5,777 bases of DNA, from assembly GCA_016875695.1 (NCBI GenBank), contig VGPB01000120.1, forward strand, positions 1 through 5,777, read 5' to 3'. Under the pieces are notes generated by a model. It saw only the letters and a list, made by a program, of their open reading frames with translations, searched no databases and had not been told where the DNA came from. Both the position numbers and the translations under genes were made by a program. The DNA comes from Chloroflexota bacterium (GTDB lineage Bacteria; Chloroflexota; Dehalococcoidia; UBA2979). Below are positions 1 to 5,777 of the stretch, piece after piece; position 1 is the first letter of the stretch; every line of letters starts with the position of its first letter.

Positions 1-1335
1 CGAGCTGCTCGCCGCCGCCGGCGCATCTCGCAGCGCTGCACCCGAAGCCGACGACGCCACGCTCGCGCTCGTCGCCTCGCCGTGGAACCCGGCGCTGCGC
101 GCGCTGCTCGTCTCAGGCGCAGGAGACGCCGCACTCGCTTGCGCCGTCGACGCGCTCACGCTGCCGGAGCCGGCCGCGCTGCTGACCGGCGCGGCCGCGG
201 TGCTCACGGAGCCCGTCTCGGCCACAGCGGAGGAGGGGCCGGCGCGCGCGTTCACATTCCGCCGGCTCGGCCAAGCGGAACGCACCGTGGAGGGCACGCT
301 CGCCGGTACCACCACCGTCACGTTCGTGGCGACCGCGGCCGCCGAGCACGCGCATGGCGAGCCAGAACTGCTCGTCTCGACGCCGACGACGCTCGAGCCC
401 CACTCGAACCTGGGCGTGGAGCTCAACGGCACGCTCGTGCAGACGCTCGCGCTCGAGCGCGGCGGCGTGCGCGCGCCCTACCGGGTGCAGTTGCCCGCGA
501 CACTGCTCCAGCCGGGCCCGAACAGCCTACGCGTGCGCACCACGCTGTACCCTGAGCGCGCGTCGCCGACGCCTGCGCGTTCGAGGCGAGCGAGCGCGTG
601 TGGGCGATACTGCACGACGACTCCGCGCTCGCCCTCCCGGATGACAGCGACCAGCGGCCCGGGGGCGGATCGCTGGCGACCCTGCCCTACCCGTTCGCCG
701 GCAGCGGCGGCCTGCGGGACACGACGATCGTCGTCGACGCGACGCGCGCCGCCTCCCTCCGCGCGAGCCTCGACGCGGCGACGGAACTCGGGCGCGCGAG
801 CAGCGGCCCCGCCGAGTTCGATGCGCTGCCGCAGGCCGAAGCCACCGCCAAGCGGCTCGGCAAGCGCCACCTCGTGCTCGCCGGCATCGACGCCGGCAGC
901 CCGCTCGCGGGCGCGGTCGAGCGCGCGCTGCCGGTCGTGCTGCACCCCGACGGCACGCGCGAGCTCGTCAAAGGCGACGCGCGGCTCGGTGGCGTGCTGA
1001 GCGCAACCCGTATCGGCGTGGCCCAGGTCAGTCCGGTGCCCTAGCCGCCCGGCTTCACGCTGCTGGCCGTATCGGATTCCGACGACGAGGCGCTCGGCTG
1101 GGCGAGCGCGGGGCTCGCGCGCCGGCTCGACGGCACGGTCGCGGTGTTCCGCACCGCCGACGCCGTGAGCACGTTCACGCTCGAACGCCTCGCCGCTCTG
1201 GCGGCGGTGGAGGACCGCTTCACGCCGCGGGAGTCGCTCGTGCGGCAGCTGGCGGCGTTCGCGCTGGTCGCGGCGGGCGCGGTCGCCGTGCTCGTGCTGT
1301 GGATGCAGCGCGGGCGGCTGCCGCTGCGCGGCTAG
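1..1335 (+). pseudogene. bcsB: BcsB-like cellulose synthase periplasmic subunit, 3' part, frameshifted and stop-interrupted
   Basis: BcsB is the membrane-anchored periplasmic partner of the cellulose synthase BcsA; it alternates carbohydrate-binding (CBD) and flavodoxin-like (FD) domains and ends in a transmembrane helix that packs on BcsA. The visible part reads in frame 2 from the left edge: the end of FD1 (SPWNPALRALLVSG, about 92-133), then CBD2 from about 251 with the family-like stretches SNLGVELNG and LPATLLQPGPNSLRV. Frame 2 is left between about 556 and 566, and homology resumes in frame 1 (ACAFEASERVWAILHDDSALALP, then FD2, about 680-1170). An in-frame TAG at 1042-1044 interrupts FD2, after which frame 1 stays open to TAG 1333-1335. 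A hydrophobic helix at about 1249-1302, followed by a short basic tail, is the expected C-terminal anchor. The 5' end lies outside the window. The shift is consistent with loss of one base. Family assignment rests on domain order and recognised motifs, not on a search. Sequencing error could mimic the lesions. Confidence 0.72.
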
Positions 1336-2582
1336 CCCAGCTCCACCGGCGGGCGCCGGTCCCACACCACCTGGCGCTCGACGAGCGCCGCGACCTCCGC
1401 CGGGGCGAAGCCGAGCAGCGACTCGAGCAGCTCGCGGCTGTGCTCGCCCATCAGCGGCGAAGTGCCGCGCACCCCGCCCGGCGTGCGTGAAAGCTTCACC
1501 GGCGTGTTCACCAGCGGCAGCGTGCCCAACGAGCGGTGCGGCGTCGGCACGAACATGTCGCGCTCGGCGAGCTGCGGCAGGCGCGTCACCTCCTCGATGG
1601 TGTTGAGCGGGCCGCAGGGGATGCCGTAGCGCTCGAGACGCGCCACCCACTCGGCGGTTGCGCGCGTGCGAAAGGCGATGTTGAGCTGCGGCTCGAGCTC
1701 CGCGTGGTGCACGCTGCGCGCGTCGGCGGTGGCGAAGCGCGGATCATCGATGAGGTCGACACGGTCGAGCTCGGCGCAGAGCAGCGCCCACTGGTTGGGG
1801 ACGGCCCACGCCAGCGCGAGCACGAACCAGCCGTCCGCCGTGGGGAACGCCTGGAACGGCACCGCCCACGAATGTCGCGTCCCGAGCGGCTGCGGGTTCT
1901 CGCCGGTCAGGAAGTAGCGCATGAACGCGTTCTCTTGGATCGCCACCTGGCAGTCGAGCATCGATATGTCCACCAGCTGGCCGAGCCCCGAGCGCGCGCG
2001 CTCGTGCACCGCGGCAAGGATGCCGACCGCCGCGTACAGCCCCGCCGCGATGTCGCCCAGCGATGTGCCCGGCTTCACTGGCGGCCCGCCCGGCTCGCCG
2101 GTGACCGACATGATGCCGCCGGCGCCCTGCACCACCACGTCGAGCGCGGGGCGCGCGCTCAGCGGGCCCGTGCGCCCGTAGCCGGAGATCGCCGCGTACA
2201 CGAGCCCCGGGTGCTCCCGCGCGAGCACCTCGTAGCCGACGCCGAGGGCGTCGAGCGTGCCCGGCCGGAAGTTCTCGACCAGCACGTCGAACTCCCGCAC
2301 GAGGCGCACGAACAGCGCACGCCCCGCTTCCTCCTTGAGGTCGATGGCGACGCTGCGCTTGCCGCGGTTGACGCTGAAGAAGTAGCCCGACTCCCCATCG
2401 CGCGCCAGCCCCATCGTGCGCGCCACGTCCCCGAACGGGGGCCGCTCGCACTTCACGACGTCGGCGCCGAGGTCGCAGAGGATCATCGTGCAGAAGGGCC
2501 CCGCGAGCACCCAGCTCAGGTCGAGCACGCGCAACCCGGCAAGCGGGCCGGAGGGCGGATCGGGCGGTAGCGGCGTCGTCAT
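1332..2582 (-). CDS. CaiB/BaiF family (class III) CoA-transferase, intact
   Basis: A 416-residue cytoplasmic enzyme, close to the usual length of about 400 for formyl-CoA transferase/CaiB relatives. These move CoA between carboxylic acids through an aspartyl-CoA thioester. The N-terminal Rossmann part shows LAGLRVLDLSWVLAGPFCT (residues 14-32), LGADVVKCE (38-46), the NRGKRSVAIDLK segment (72-83) and ENFRPGTLDALG (103-114). ISGYGRTGP (132-140) follows, then LGDIAAGLYAAVGILAA (175-191), in which D177 is the expected catalytic aspartate. The linker and small domain follow, with AFPTADGW (245-252), and the family-typical GIPCGPLNTIEEV (320-332). The ATG at 2582 is chosen because GAGG (plus-strand 2588-2591) lies 5 bases upstream and the family N-terminus begins there. 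The open frame continues upstream to 3056, but that would overlap the start of the divergent peptidase gene. Substrate is not predictable. Its TAG stop overlaps that of the convergent bcsB-like gene. Confidence 0.93.
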   Translation of the reverse strand: MTTPLPPDPPSGPLAGLRVLDLSWVLAGPFCTMILCDLGADVVKCERPPFGDVARTMGLARDGESGYFFSVNRGKRSVAIDLKEEAGRALFVRLVREFDVLVENFRPGTLDALGVGYEVLAREHPGLVYAAISGYGRTGPLSARPALDVVVQGAGGIMSVTGEPGGPPVKPGTSLGDIAAGLYAAVGILAAVHERARSGLGQLVDISMLDCQVAIQENAFMRYFLTGENPQPLGTRHSWAVPFQAFPTADGWFVLALAWAVPNQWALLCAELDRVDLIDDPRFATADARSVHHAELEPQLNIAFRTRATAEWVARLERYGIPCGPLNTIEEVTRLPQLAERDMFVPTPHRSLGTLPLVNTPVKLSRTPGGVRGTSPLMGEHSRELLESLLGFAPAEVAALVERQVVWDRRPPVELG

Positions 2583-2587
2583 TGGTG

Positions 2588-2591
2588 CCTC
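2588..2591 (-). promoter_or_regulatory. Ribosome binding site of the CoA-transferase gene
   Basis: Read on the minus strand this is GAGG, 5 bases before the ATG at 2582. It decides the start: the upstream part of the open frame has no family similarity and overlaps the divergent peptidase gene. Confidence 0.6.
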
Positions 2592-2652
2592 GCGTCGTGG
2601 TCGCGTGGGATCGCGCGGATGCGCCCGCGCAGCGTCGGGCGCGGCGCGCGCG

Positions 2653-2681
2653 TTGACAAGCGCGGCGGCCGGGCGAAGGAT
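2653..2681 (+). promoter_or_regulatory. Candidate sigma70-type promoter for the M20 peptidase gene
   Basis: A perfect TTGACA at 2653-2658 is followed after 17 bases by AAGGAT (2676-2681), which matches TATAAT at three of six positions including the final AT. Such an AT-containing box stands out in this GC-rich setting. It would start transcription near 2688, giving a leader of about 54 bases before ATG 2742. The -10 match is only moderate, so this is a candidate and not a firm call. Confidence 0.45.
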
Positions 2682-2729
2682 GCGCGACGACCCTAGAGCG
2701 CTACCCGCCGGACCGCCGGTGCGACTGCT

Positions 2730-2734
2730 AGGAG
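2730..2734 (+). promoter_or_regulatory. Ribosome binding site of the M20 peptidase gene
   Basis: AGGAG lies 7 bases before ATG 2742 but only 4 bases before the adjacent in-frame GTG 2739. The spacing favours the ATG as the start. Confidence 0.65.
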
Positions 2735-2741
2735 CCGCGTG

Positions 2742-4055
2742 ATGAGCGCGATGCCGCGCCTCGACTGGGACGCACTCACCGACGAAGCGGTGGAGCTGCT
2801 GTCCACCTACCTGCGCATCGACACGACGAACCCGCCCGGGCACGAGACCCGCGCAACACAGTGGCTCGGCGAGCTGCTCGCCGCCGAGGGCGTGCCCTTC
2901 CGCACCTACGCACGGCACCCGGACCGCGCCTCGCTCGTGGCGACGCTGCCCGGCGACGGCTCGCGCGGGCGGCCGCTGGTGCTGCTCAGCCACACCGACG
3001 TGGTGCCGGCGGAGCCCGCGCACTGGCGGGAGGAGCCGCTGAGTGGCGCCGTCCACGACGGCTACGTGTGGGGTCGTGGCGCGATAGACATGAAGGGCAT
3101 GGGCGTAATGCAGCTAATGACGCTGCTGCTGCATCGGCGCCTCGGGCTGCCGCTGCGCCGCGACCTGACGCTCATCGCCGTCGCCGACGAGGAAGCGGGC
3201 GGCACCGAGGGCATCGAGTTCCTCGCCGAGGCACACCCGGAGTTGCTGGCCTGCGACTTCGTCATCAACGAGGGCGGCATGGGCGCGCACGAGACGTTCG
3301 GCGTACGGCGCCCGGTCTTCAACGTGGGCGTCGCGGAGAAGGGCCCGCTCTGGCTGCGCCTGCTCACCACGGGCACGCCGGGGCACGGTTCCGTGCCGCA
3401 CGGCGACAACGCGCTGGAGCGGCTGGTGCGCGCACTGGAGCGCGTGCAGCGCTGGGAGCGACCGTTCGAGCAGACGCCGGAGGTCGCGCTGTACTTCGAG
3501 CGCCTGCACAAGAACGGCGTGCTCACTGAGGCGCCGAGCGCGGGCTCGCTGCGCGTCCTCGCGGCGCAGCACCCGCGCGTGCTCTCGCTGCTGACGAACT
3601 CGGTCAGCCTCACGAGCATGACCGCGGGCATGAAGCACAACGTGATCCCCGCGCAGGCCGAGGCGACCCTCGACGTGCGGCTCGTCCCCGGCTACGACCC
3701 GGCGCGCTTCATCGACCAGTTGCGCGCCGTGATCGACGACCCGCTGGTGCGCATCGAGACCGTGTTCGAGGCCTCGACGCCGATATCGCCCGTCGGCACG
3801 GAGCTGTACCGCGCCATCGAGCGCGCCGTGCACGACGTGATGGAGGATGCCGCGGTCGCACCCAGCGTCTCCACCGGCTTTACCGACTCGCGCGCGTTCC
3901 GCCGCCTCGGGGTGCCCGCGTACGGGTTCATCCCGGTGCTGCTCGAGCCCGACGCGAACGCCGGCATGCACGGCAACGACGAGCGGCTCGCCATCGACCA
4001 GCTGCGGCTAGGCATGCAGATCCTCTTCGCGACCGTGCGCGAGGTCTGCGGCTGA
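2742..4055 (+). CDS. M20/M25/M40 family metallopeptidase (ArgE/DapE/CPG2-like amidohydrolase)
   Basis: A 437-residue di-zinc hydrolase that cleaves peptide or N-acyl amide bonds of small substrates, probably cytoplasmic since no signal peptide is visible. Numbering from ATG 2742, the full M20 signature is present: RIDTTNPPGHE (25-35), SHTDVVP (83-89, metal ligand H84 and D86), GRGAIDMKG (111-119, bridging D116), ADEEAGG (148-154, general base E150 and ligand E151), INEGG (175-179, ligand E177), GTPGHGSVP in the lid/dimerisation domain (H215), and the C-terminal GMHGNDE with ligand H410. Length and domain order match intact family members, and I see no lesion. The N-terminus resembles the ArgE/PM20D1-like branch, but the substrate (acetylornithine, succinyl-diaminopimelate, N-acyl amino acid or dipeptide) cannot be fixed. 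No arginine or lysine biosynthesis genes adjoin. It is transcribed divergently from the CoA-transferase gene and ends in TGA. Confidence 0.93.
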   Translation: MSAMPRLDWDALTDEAVELLSTYLRIDTTNPPGHETRATQWLGELLAAEGVPFRTYARHPDRASLVATLPGDGSRGRPLVLLSHTDVVPAEPAHWREEPLSGAVHDGYVWGRGAIDMKGMGVMQLMTLLLHRRLGLPLRRDLTLIAVADEEAGGTEGIEFLAEAHPELLACDFVINEGGMGAHETFGVRRPVFNVGVAEKGPLWLRLLTTGTPGHGSVPHGDNALERLVRALERVQRWERPFEQTPEVALYFERLHKNGVLTEAPSAGSLRVLAAQHPRVLSLLTNSVSLTSMTAGMKHNVIPAQAEATLDVRLVPGYDPARFIDQLRAVIDDPLVRIETVFEASTPISPVGTELYRAIERAVHDVMEDAAVAPSVSTGFTDSRAFRRLGVPAYGFIPVLLEPDANAGMHGNDERLAIDQLRLGMQILFATVREVCG

Positions 4056-4245
4056 CGGCTCGCTGACGCGCCGGGAATCGCTTCGCGCGCTCAGAGCTGC
4101 ACGACCGCAAGCTGCGGGCCGTCCCTCAGGCGGGGGCACGGAGCGGCTCCGGATACTTGTACGGCGAGAACGCGCGGCATACGCCGGCGTCGTGAAGCGG
4201 GTACGAGCGCAGTCCGGTGCCGCGACACCCGACCGCCGGGACGGA

Positions 4246-4250
4246 GAGGA
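4246..4250 (+). promoter_or_regulatory. Possible ribosome binding site of the chemotaxis receptor gene
   Basis: GAGGA, the end of the purine run GGAGAGGA (4243-4250), lies 10 bases before GTG 4261. The spacing is long but acceptable. The alternative in-frame GTG at 4192 has no purine-rich site in front of it. Confidence 0.4.
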
Positions 4251-4260
4251 CAGCAGCCGC

Positions 4261-5480
4261 GTGGGCATCCAGCATCTAAGCATCCGCACGAAACTGTTCG
4301 CCGGGTTCGCCACCATCATCGCGCTGTTCATCGTGAGCGGGGCGGTGGCGGCGATGTCCCTGCGCTCGGCAGGCCACACCGCAGACGTGATCTGCGAGGA
4401 AGGCCTGCGGATCGAGCAAGAGTTCCGCCACCTCCAGGTGGCGATCAGCGAGCTGCGGGCCATCGACCTCGCATTCATCCTCGCCCCGGAAGCCCAACGC
4501 GAGCAGCTGCTCGCGGAGATGGACGAGCACCACGAGACCATCGAGCACGCGTTCGCCGGCCTGCTCTCCCACAAGGGCATCACGCCCGAGGTGCGCAGGG
4601 AGCTCGAGGAAGCGGAAGAGGCCGTCAACAGCTGGAGTGCCGCCACCGAGGCGACGCTGATCGAAGACGTCACGAACGGCGACCTCAAGGTGCAGCGCAT
4701 GCCGCGCTGAGCGGTGAGACGCTCGAGGCGTACACGCACGCCATCGAGCTCCTGGAGCACGCCGCGGGCAAGGTCGCGGAGCACGCGGAGGCGACGGACC
4801 ACACGGCGCAATCCGTCGTGAGCCGCTCAACGATGATCGTGATCGCGCTCGCCGTGCTCGCCACCCTCGTGGCCGCAACGATCGCGTACGGCCTCGCGCG
4901 CAGCATCGCCGGCGGCGTGCGCCGCATGCAGGTCGCGGCCCAGAGCATCGCGGTCGGCGACCTCCAGCAGGATGTGACCACCGACAGCTGCGACGAGATC
5001 GGCCAGATGGCCGCGGCGTTTCGCGACATGATCGAATACCTCCACGGCATGGCGAACGCCGCCGAGGCGATCACCGTCGGCGACCTCTCCGTCGAGGTCT
5101 CGGCGAAGTCCGAGCGCGACGTGTTGGGCAACGCCTTCGTCTCCATGCAGGGCTACCTAGGCGAGACCGCCTCCGCCGCCGAGCAGATCGCCGGCGGCAA
5201 CCTCACCGTCCGCGTCACCCCGAAGTCGCCACGCGACTCGCTGGGCAGCGCGTTCGCGGTGATGATCCAGCGCCTCCACGAGACGCTCTCCGGCGCCGCC
5301 GCGACCGCAGACCGCCTCGCCGACGCCCGCACCCAGCTCGCACGCTCCGCCGACTAGGCCGCCCAGGCCACCCAGGAGGTCGCCCGCATCAGCCAGCAGG
5401 TGGCGGAGGGCACGGGCCAGCAGGCGGCCGGCGCCCAGTCCGTCAACGACCGCATGCTCCAGCTCTCCAGCGTCATTAGC
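4261..5480 (+). pseudogene. Methyl-accepting chemotaxis protein with three HAMP units, frameshifted, stop-interrupted and truncated by an IS
   Basis: The gene encodes a membrane chemoreceptor that would signal to CheA/CheW. From GTG 4261 in frame 1: a short cytoplasmic start (HLSIRTKLFAGF), TM1 (about 4294-4359), and a helical four-helix-bundle sensor domain to about 4690. Frame 1 stops at TGA 4708-4710. The reading continues in frame 3 (ALSGETLEAYTHAIELLEHA), a shift equal to losing one base. TM2 is at about 4830-4898, followed by HAMP 1 (about 4890-5045, with DEIGQMAAAFRDM), HAMP 2 (about 5046-5159, ITVGDLSVEVSAKSERDVLG) and HAMP 3 (about 5160-5276, IAGGNLTVRVTPKSPRDSLG). TAG 5355-5357 interrupts the frame, after which receptor-like sequence continues (TQEVARISQQVAEGTGQQA) until about QLSSVI, where IS sequence begins. 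The signalling hairpin tip is missing. GTG 4261 is preferred to GTG 4192 because receptors usually start just before TM1. The exact right edge is uncertain by about 10 bases. Confidence 0.85.
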
Positions 5481-5509
5481 AGGGTGCTGAGAAACGGCTG
5501 GCGAGGGAG

Positions 5510-5537
5510 TTGTCGGAGGTCGGTCGGCGCGTAGGAT
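5510..5537 (+). promoter_or_regulatory. Candidate promoter of the IS transposase
   Basis: TTGTCG (5510-5515) and TAGGAT (5532-5537) are separated by 16 bases; each matches the sigma70 consensus at four of six positions. The implied start near 5544 lies about 27 bases before the transposase GTG. The location at an IS left end fits known IS organisation. Confidence 0.42.
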
Positions 5538-5559
5538 GGGGCTGGCGTGGGCATAGCCT

Positions 5560-5565
5560 GGAGGT
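5560..5565 (+). promoter_or_regulatory. Ribosome binding site of the IS transposase
   Basis: GGAGGT is a strong Shine-Dalgarno sequence, 5 bases before GTG 5571. It fixes this GTG as the start rather than the later ATG at 5601. Confidence 0.7.
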
Positions 5566-5570
5566 GCCCC

Positions 5571-5777
5571 GTGCGAGGCGACGCTGAGCGTCAGGCCAAC
5601 ATGCTGCTGGCGGTGACGCCTGACTCCTCCATCCCCGAGGATCATCTGACCCGCCGCATCAAGCCGACCGTCGAGTCGGTGCTGGCGCGGCTGTCGCCAT
5701 TGTTCGACATGATGTACGCCGAGGGCGGCCGCCCCTCGATCCCGCCGGAGCACCTGCTCAAGGCGAGCCTGTTAATC
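5571..5777 (+). CDS. IS5-like transposase, N-terminal 69 codons (runs off the window)
   Basis: From GTG 5571 the frame is open to the right edge and encodes 69 residues. It starts VRGDAERQANMLLAVTPDS, continues PEDHLTRRIKPTVESVLARL and FDMMYAEGGRPSIPPEHLL, and ends KASLLI. The pattern of a short N-terminus, a Pro-(x)-D-H-(x)-L-x-R-I segment, a helix ending in LSP-x-F, then GRPSIPPE-x-LLKA is the recognisable start of the DUF772-type N-terminal domain of IS5/IS1182-related DDE transposases. The catalytic DDE residues would lie further right and cannot be checked, so activity is unknown. IS5 rather than IS1182 is the preferred family name, on memory of the motif and not on a search. No lesion is visible in the part seen. 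Confidence 0.85.
   Translation, partial: MRGDAERQANMLLAVTPDSSIPEDHLTRRIKPTVESVLARLSPLFDMMYAEGGRPSIPPEHLLKASLLI

Larger units (their letters stand above)
5480..5777 (+). mobile_element. Left end of an IS5-like insertion sequence inside the receptor gene
   Basis: Receptor homology ends at about 5474 and a transposase gene with its own promoter and ribosome binding site begins within 100 bases, so the left IS boundary lies between about 5475 and 5490. TTAG at 5476-5479 fits a YTAR-type target, as described for some IS5 subgroups, which would put the first IS base at 5480; this is a guess, because the right end and the second target copy are outside the window. The terminal inverted repeat cannot be delimited from one end. 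The element is oriented with its transposase in the same direction as the disrupted receptor. Confidence 0.72.

Noticed and set aside
556..566. Programmed frameshifting in the bcsB-like gene
   Set aside because: No slippery heptamer of the X-XXY-YYZ type is visible, and the BcsB family is not known for recoding; the separate TAG further down supports decay or error.
478..1650. A 390-codon minus-strand open frame opposite the bcsB-like gene
   Set aside because: Its translation is Arg/Ala/Gly-rich low-complexity sequence without recognisable motifs, typical of an antisense shadow in high-GC DNA. It also runs over the well-supported CoA-transferase 3' end in another frame.
1536..2570. Long plus-strand open frame antisense to the CoA-transferase
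   Set aside because: The composition is rich in Arg, His, Ala and Glu with no motif; it is the shadow of a gene with clear catalytic residues on the other strand.
2583..3056. N-terminal extension of the CoA-transferase by 158 codons
   Set aside because: The extension has no family similarity, overlaps the start of the divergent M20 gene, and the ATG at 2582 has its own ribosome binding site and begins where family homologues begin.
4067..4089. Possible terminator hairpin after the M20 gene (CGCGC/GCGCG stem with an inner GAA/TTC stem)
   Set aside because: The stem has a 3-base bulge, no T-tract follows, and short GC stems are common by chance at this composition. The 4056-4260 gap shows no convincing gene or terminator.
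4157..4185. Possible promoter TTGTAC...TACGCC before the receptor gene
   Set aside because: Only about half of each hexamer matches the consensus and no second line of evidence supports it.
4192..4260. Earlier GTG start for the receptor at 4192
   Set aside because: There is no ribosome binding site in front of it, and the added residues are charged and unlike the short cytoplasmic lead of receptors; GTG 4261 lies just before TM1.
3114..4811. Minus-strand open frames opposite the M20 gene and the receptor start (3114-3971 and 4008-4811)
   Set aside because: Low-complexity translations with no recognisable domain; the opposite strand codes for a complete M20 enzyme and a receptor sensor domain.
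1042..5357. Readthrough or recoding of the two in-frame TAG codons (amber suppression or pyrrolysine)
   Set aside because: TAG is used as a genuine terminator by the CoA-transferase and at the end of the bcsB-like gene. Both interrupted genes also carry frameshifts, so decay or error explains the TAGs more simply.

Overview
The window is very GC-rich DNA (roughly 70% by eye) with the codon bias of a high-GC bacterium. The domain style of the chemotaxis receptor (three HAMP units in a row), the actinobacterial look of the -10 hexamers and the high GC fit an actinobacterium, possibly of the Thermoleophilia type. That placement is an inference and has not been tested by any search.

Layout, left to right. 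Positions 1-1335 (+) hold the 3' part of a BcsB-like cellulose synthase periplasmic subunit gene. It is broken by a one-base-type frameshift near 556-566 and by an in-frame TAG at 1042-1044. It meets an intact class III (CaiB/BaiF) CoA-transferase gene on the minus strand (2582 down to 1332); the two stop codons share the self-complementary tetramer CTAG. A 159-base divergent intergenic region with a consensus TTGACA box separates the CoA-transferase from an intact M20-family metallopeptidase/amidohydrolase gene (+, 2742-4055). After a 205-base gap comes a methyl-accepting chemotaxis protein gene (+, from about 4261). It carries a frameshift near 4690 and a TAG at 5355-5357, and its signalling domain is cut off at about 5475-5490 by the left end of an insertion sequence. 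The IS5-like transposase of that element starts at GTG 5571 and runs off the window.

The two central genes look functional and could belong to small-molecule catabolism: M20 hydrolysis of an amide or peptide bond, and CoA transfer onto a carboxylic acid. No shared substrate can be read from the sequence. The two flanking genes, for surface polysaccharide and for chemotaxis, are both degraded. That suggests either loss of a motile/biofilm lifestyle or paralogue decay at a mobile-element-prone locus; sequencing error is the main alternative for the point lesions. I found no RNA gene, CRISPR array, defence system or clearly new system here. The most noteworthy signals are the layered decay of the receptor gene and the CTAG stop overlap.
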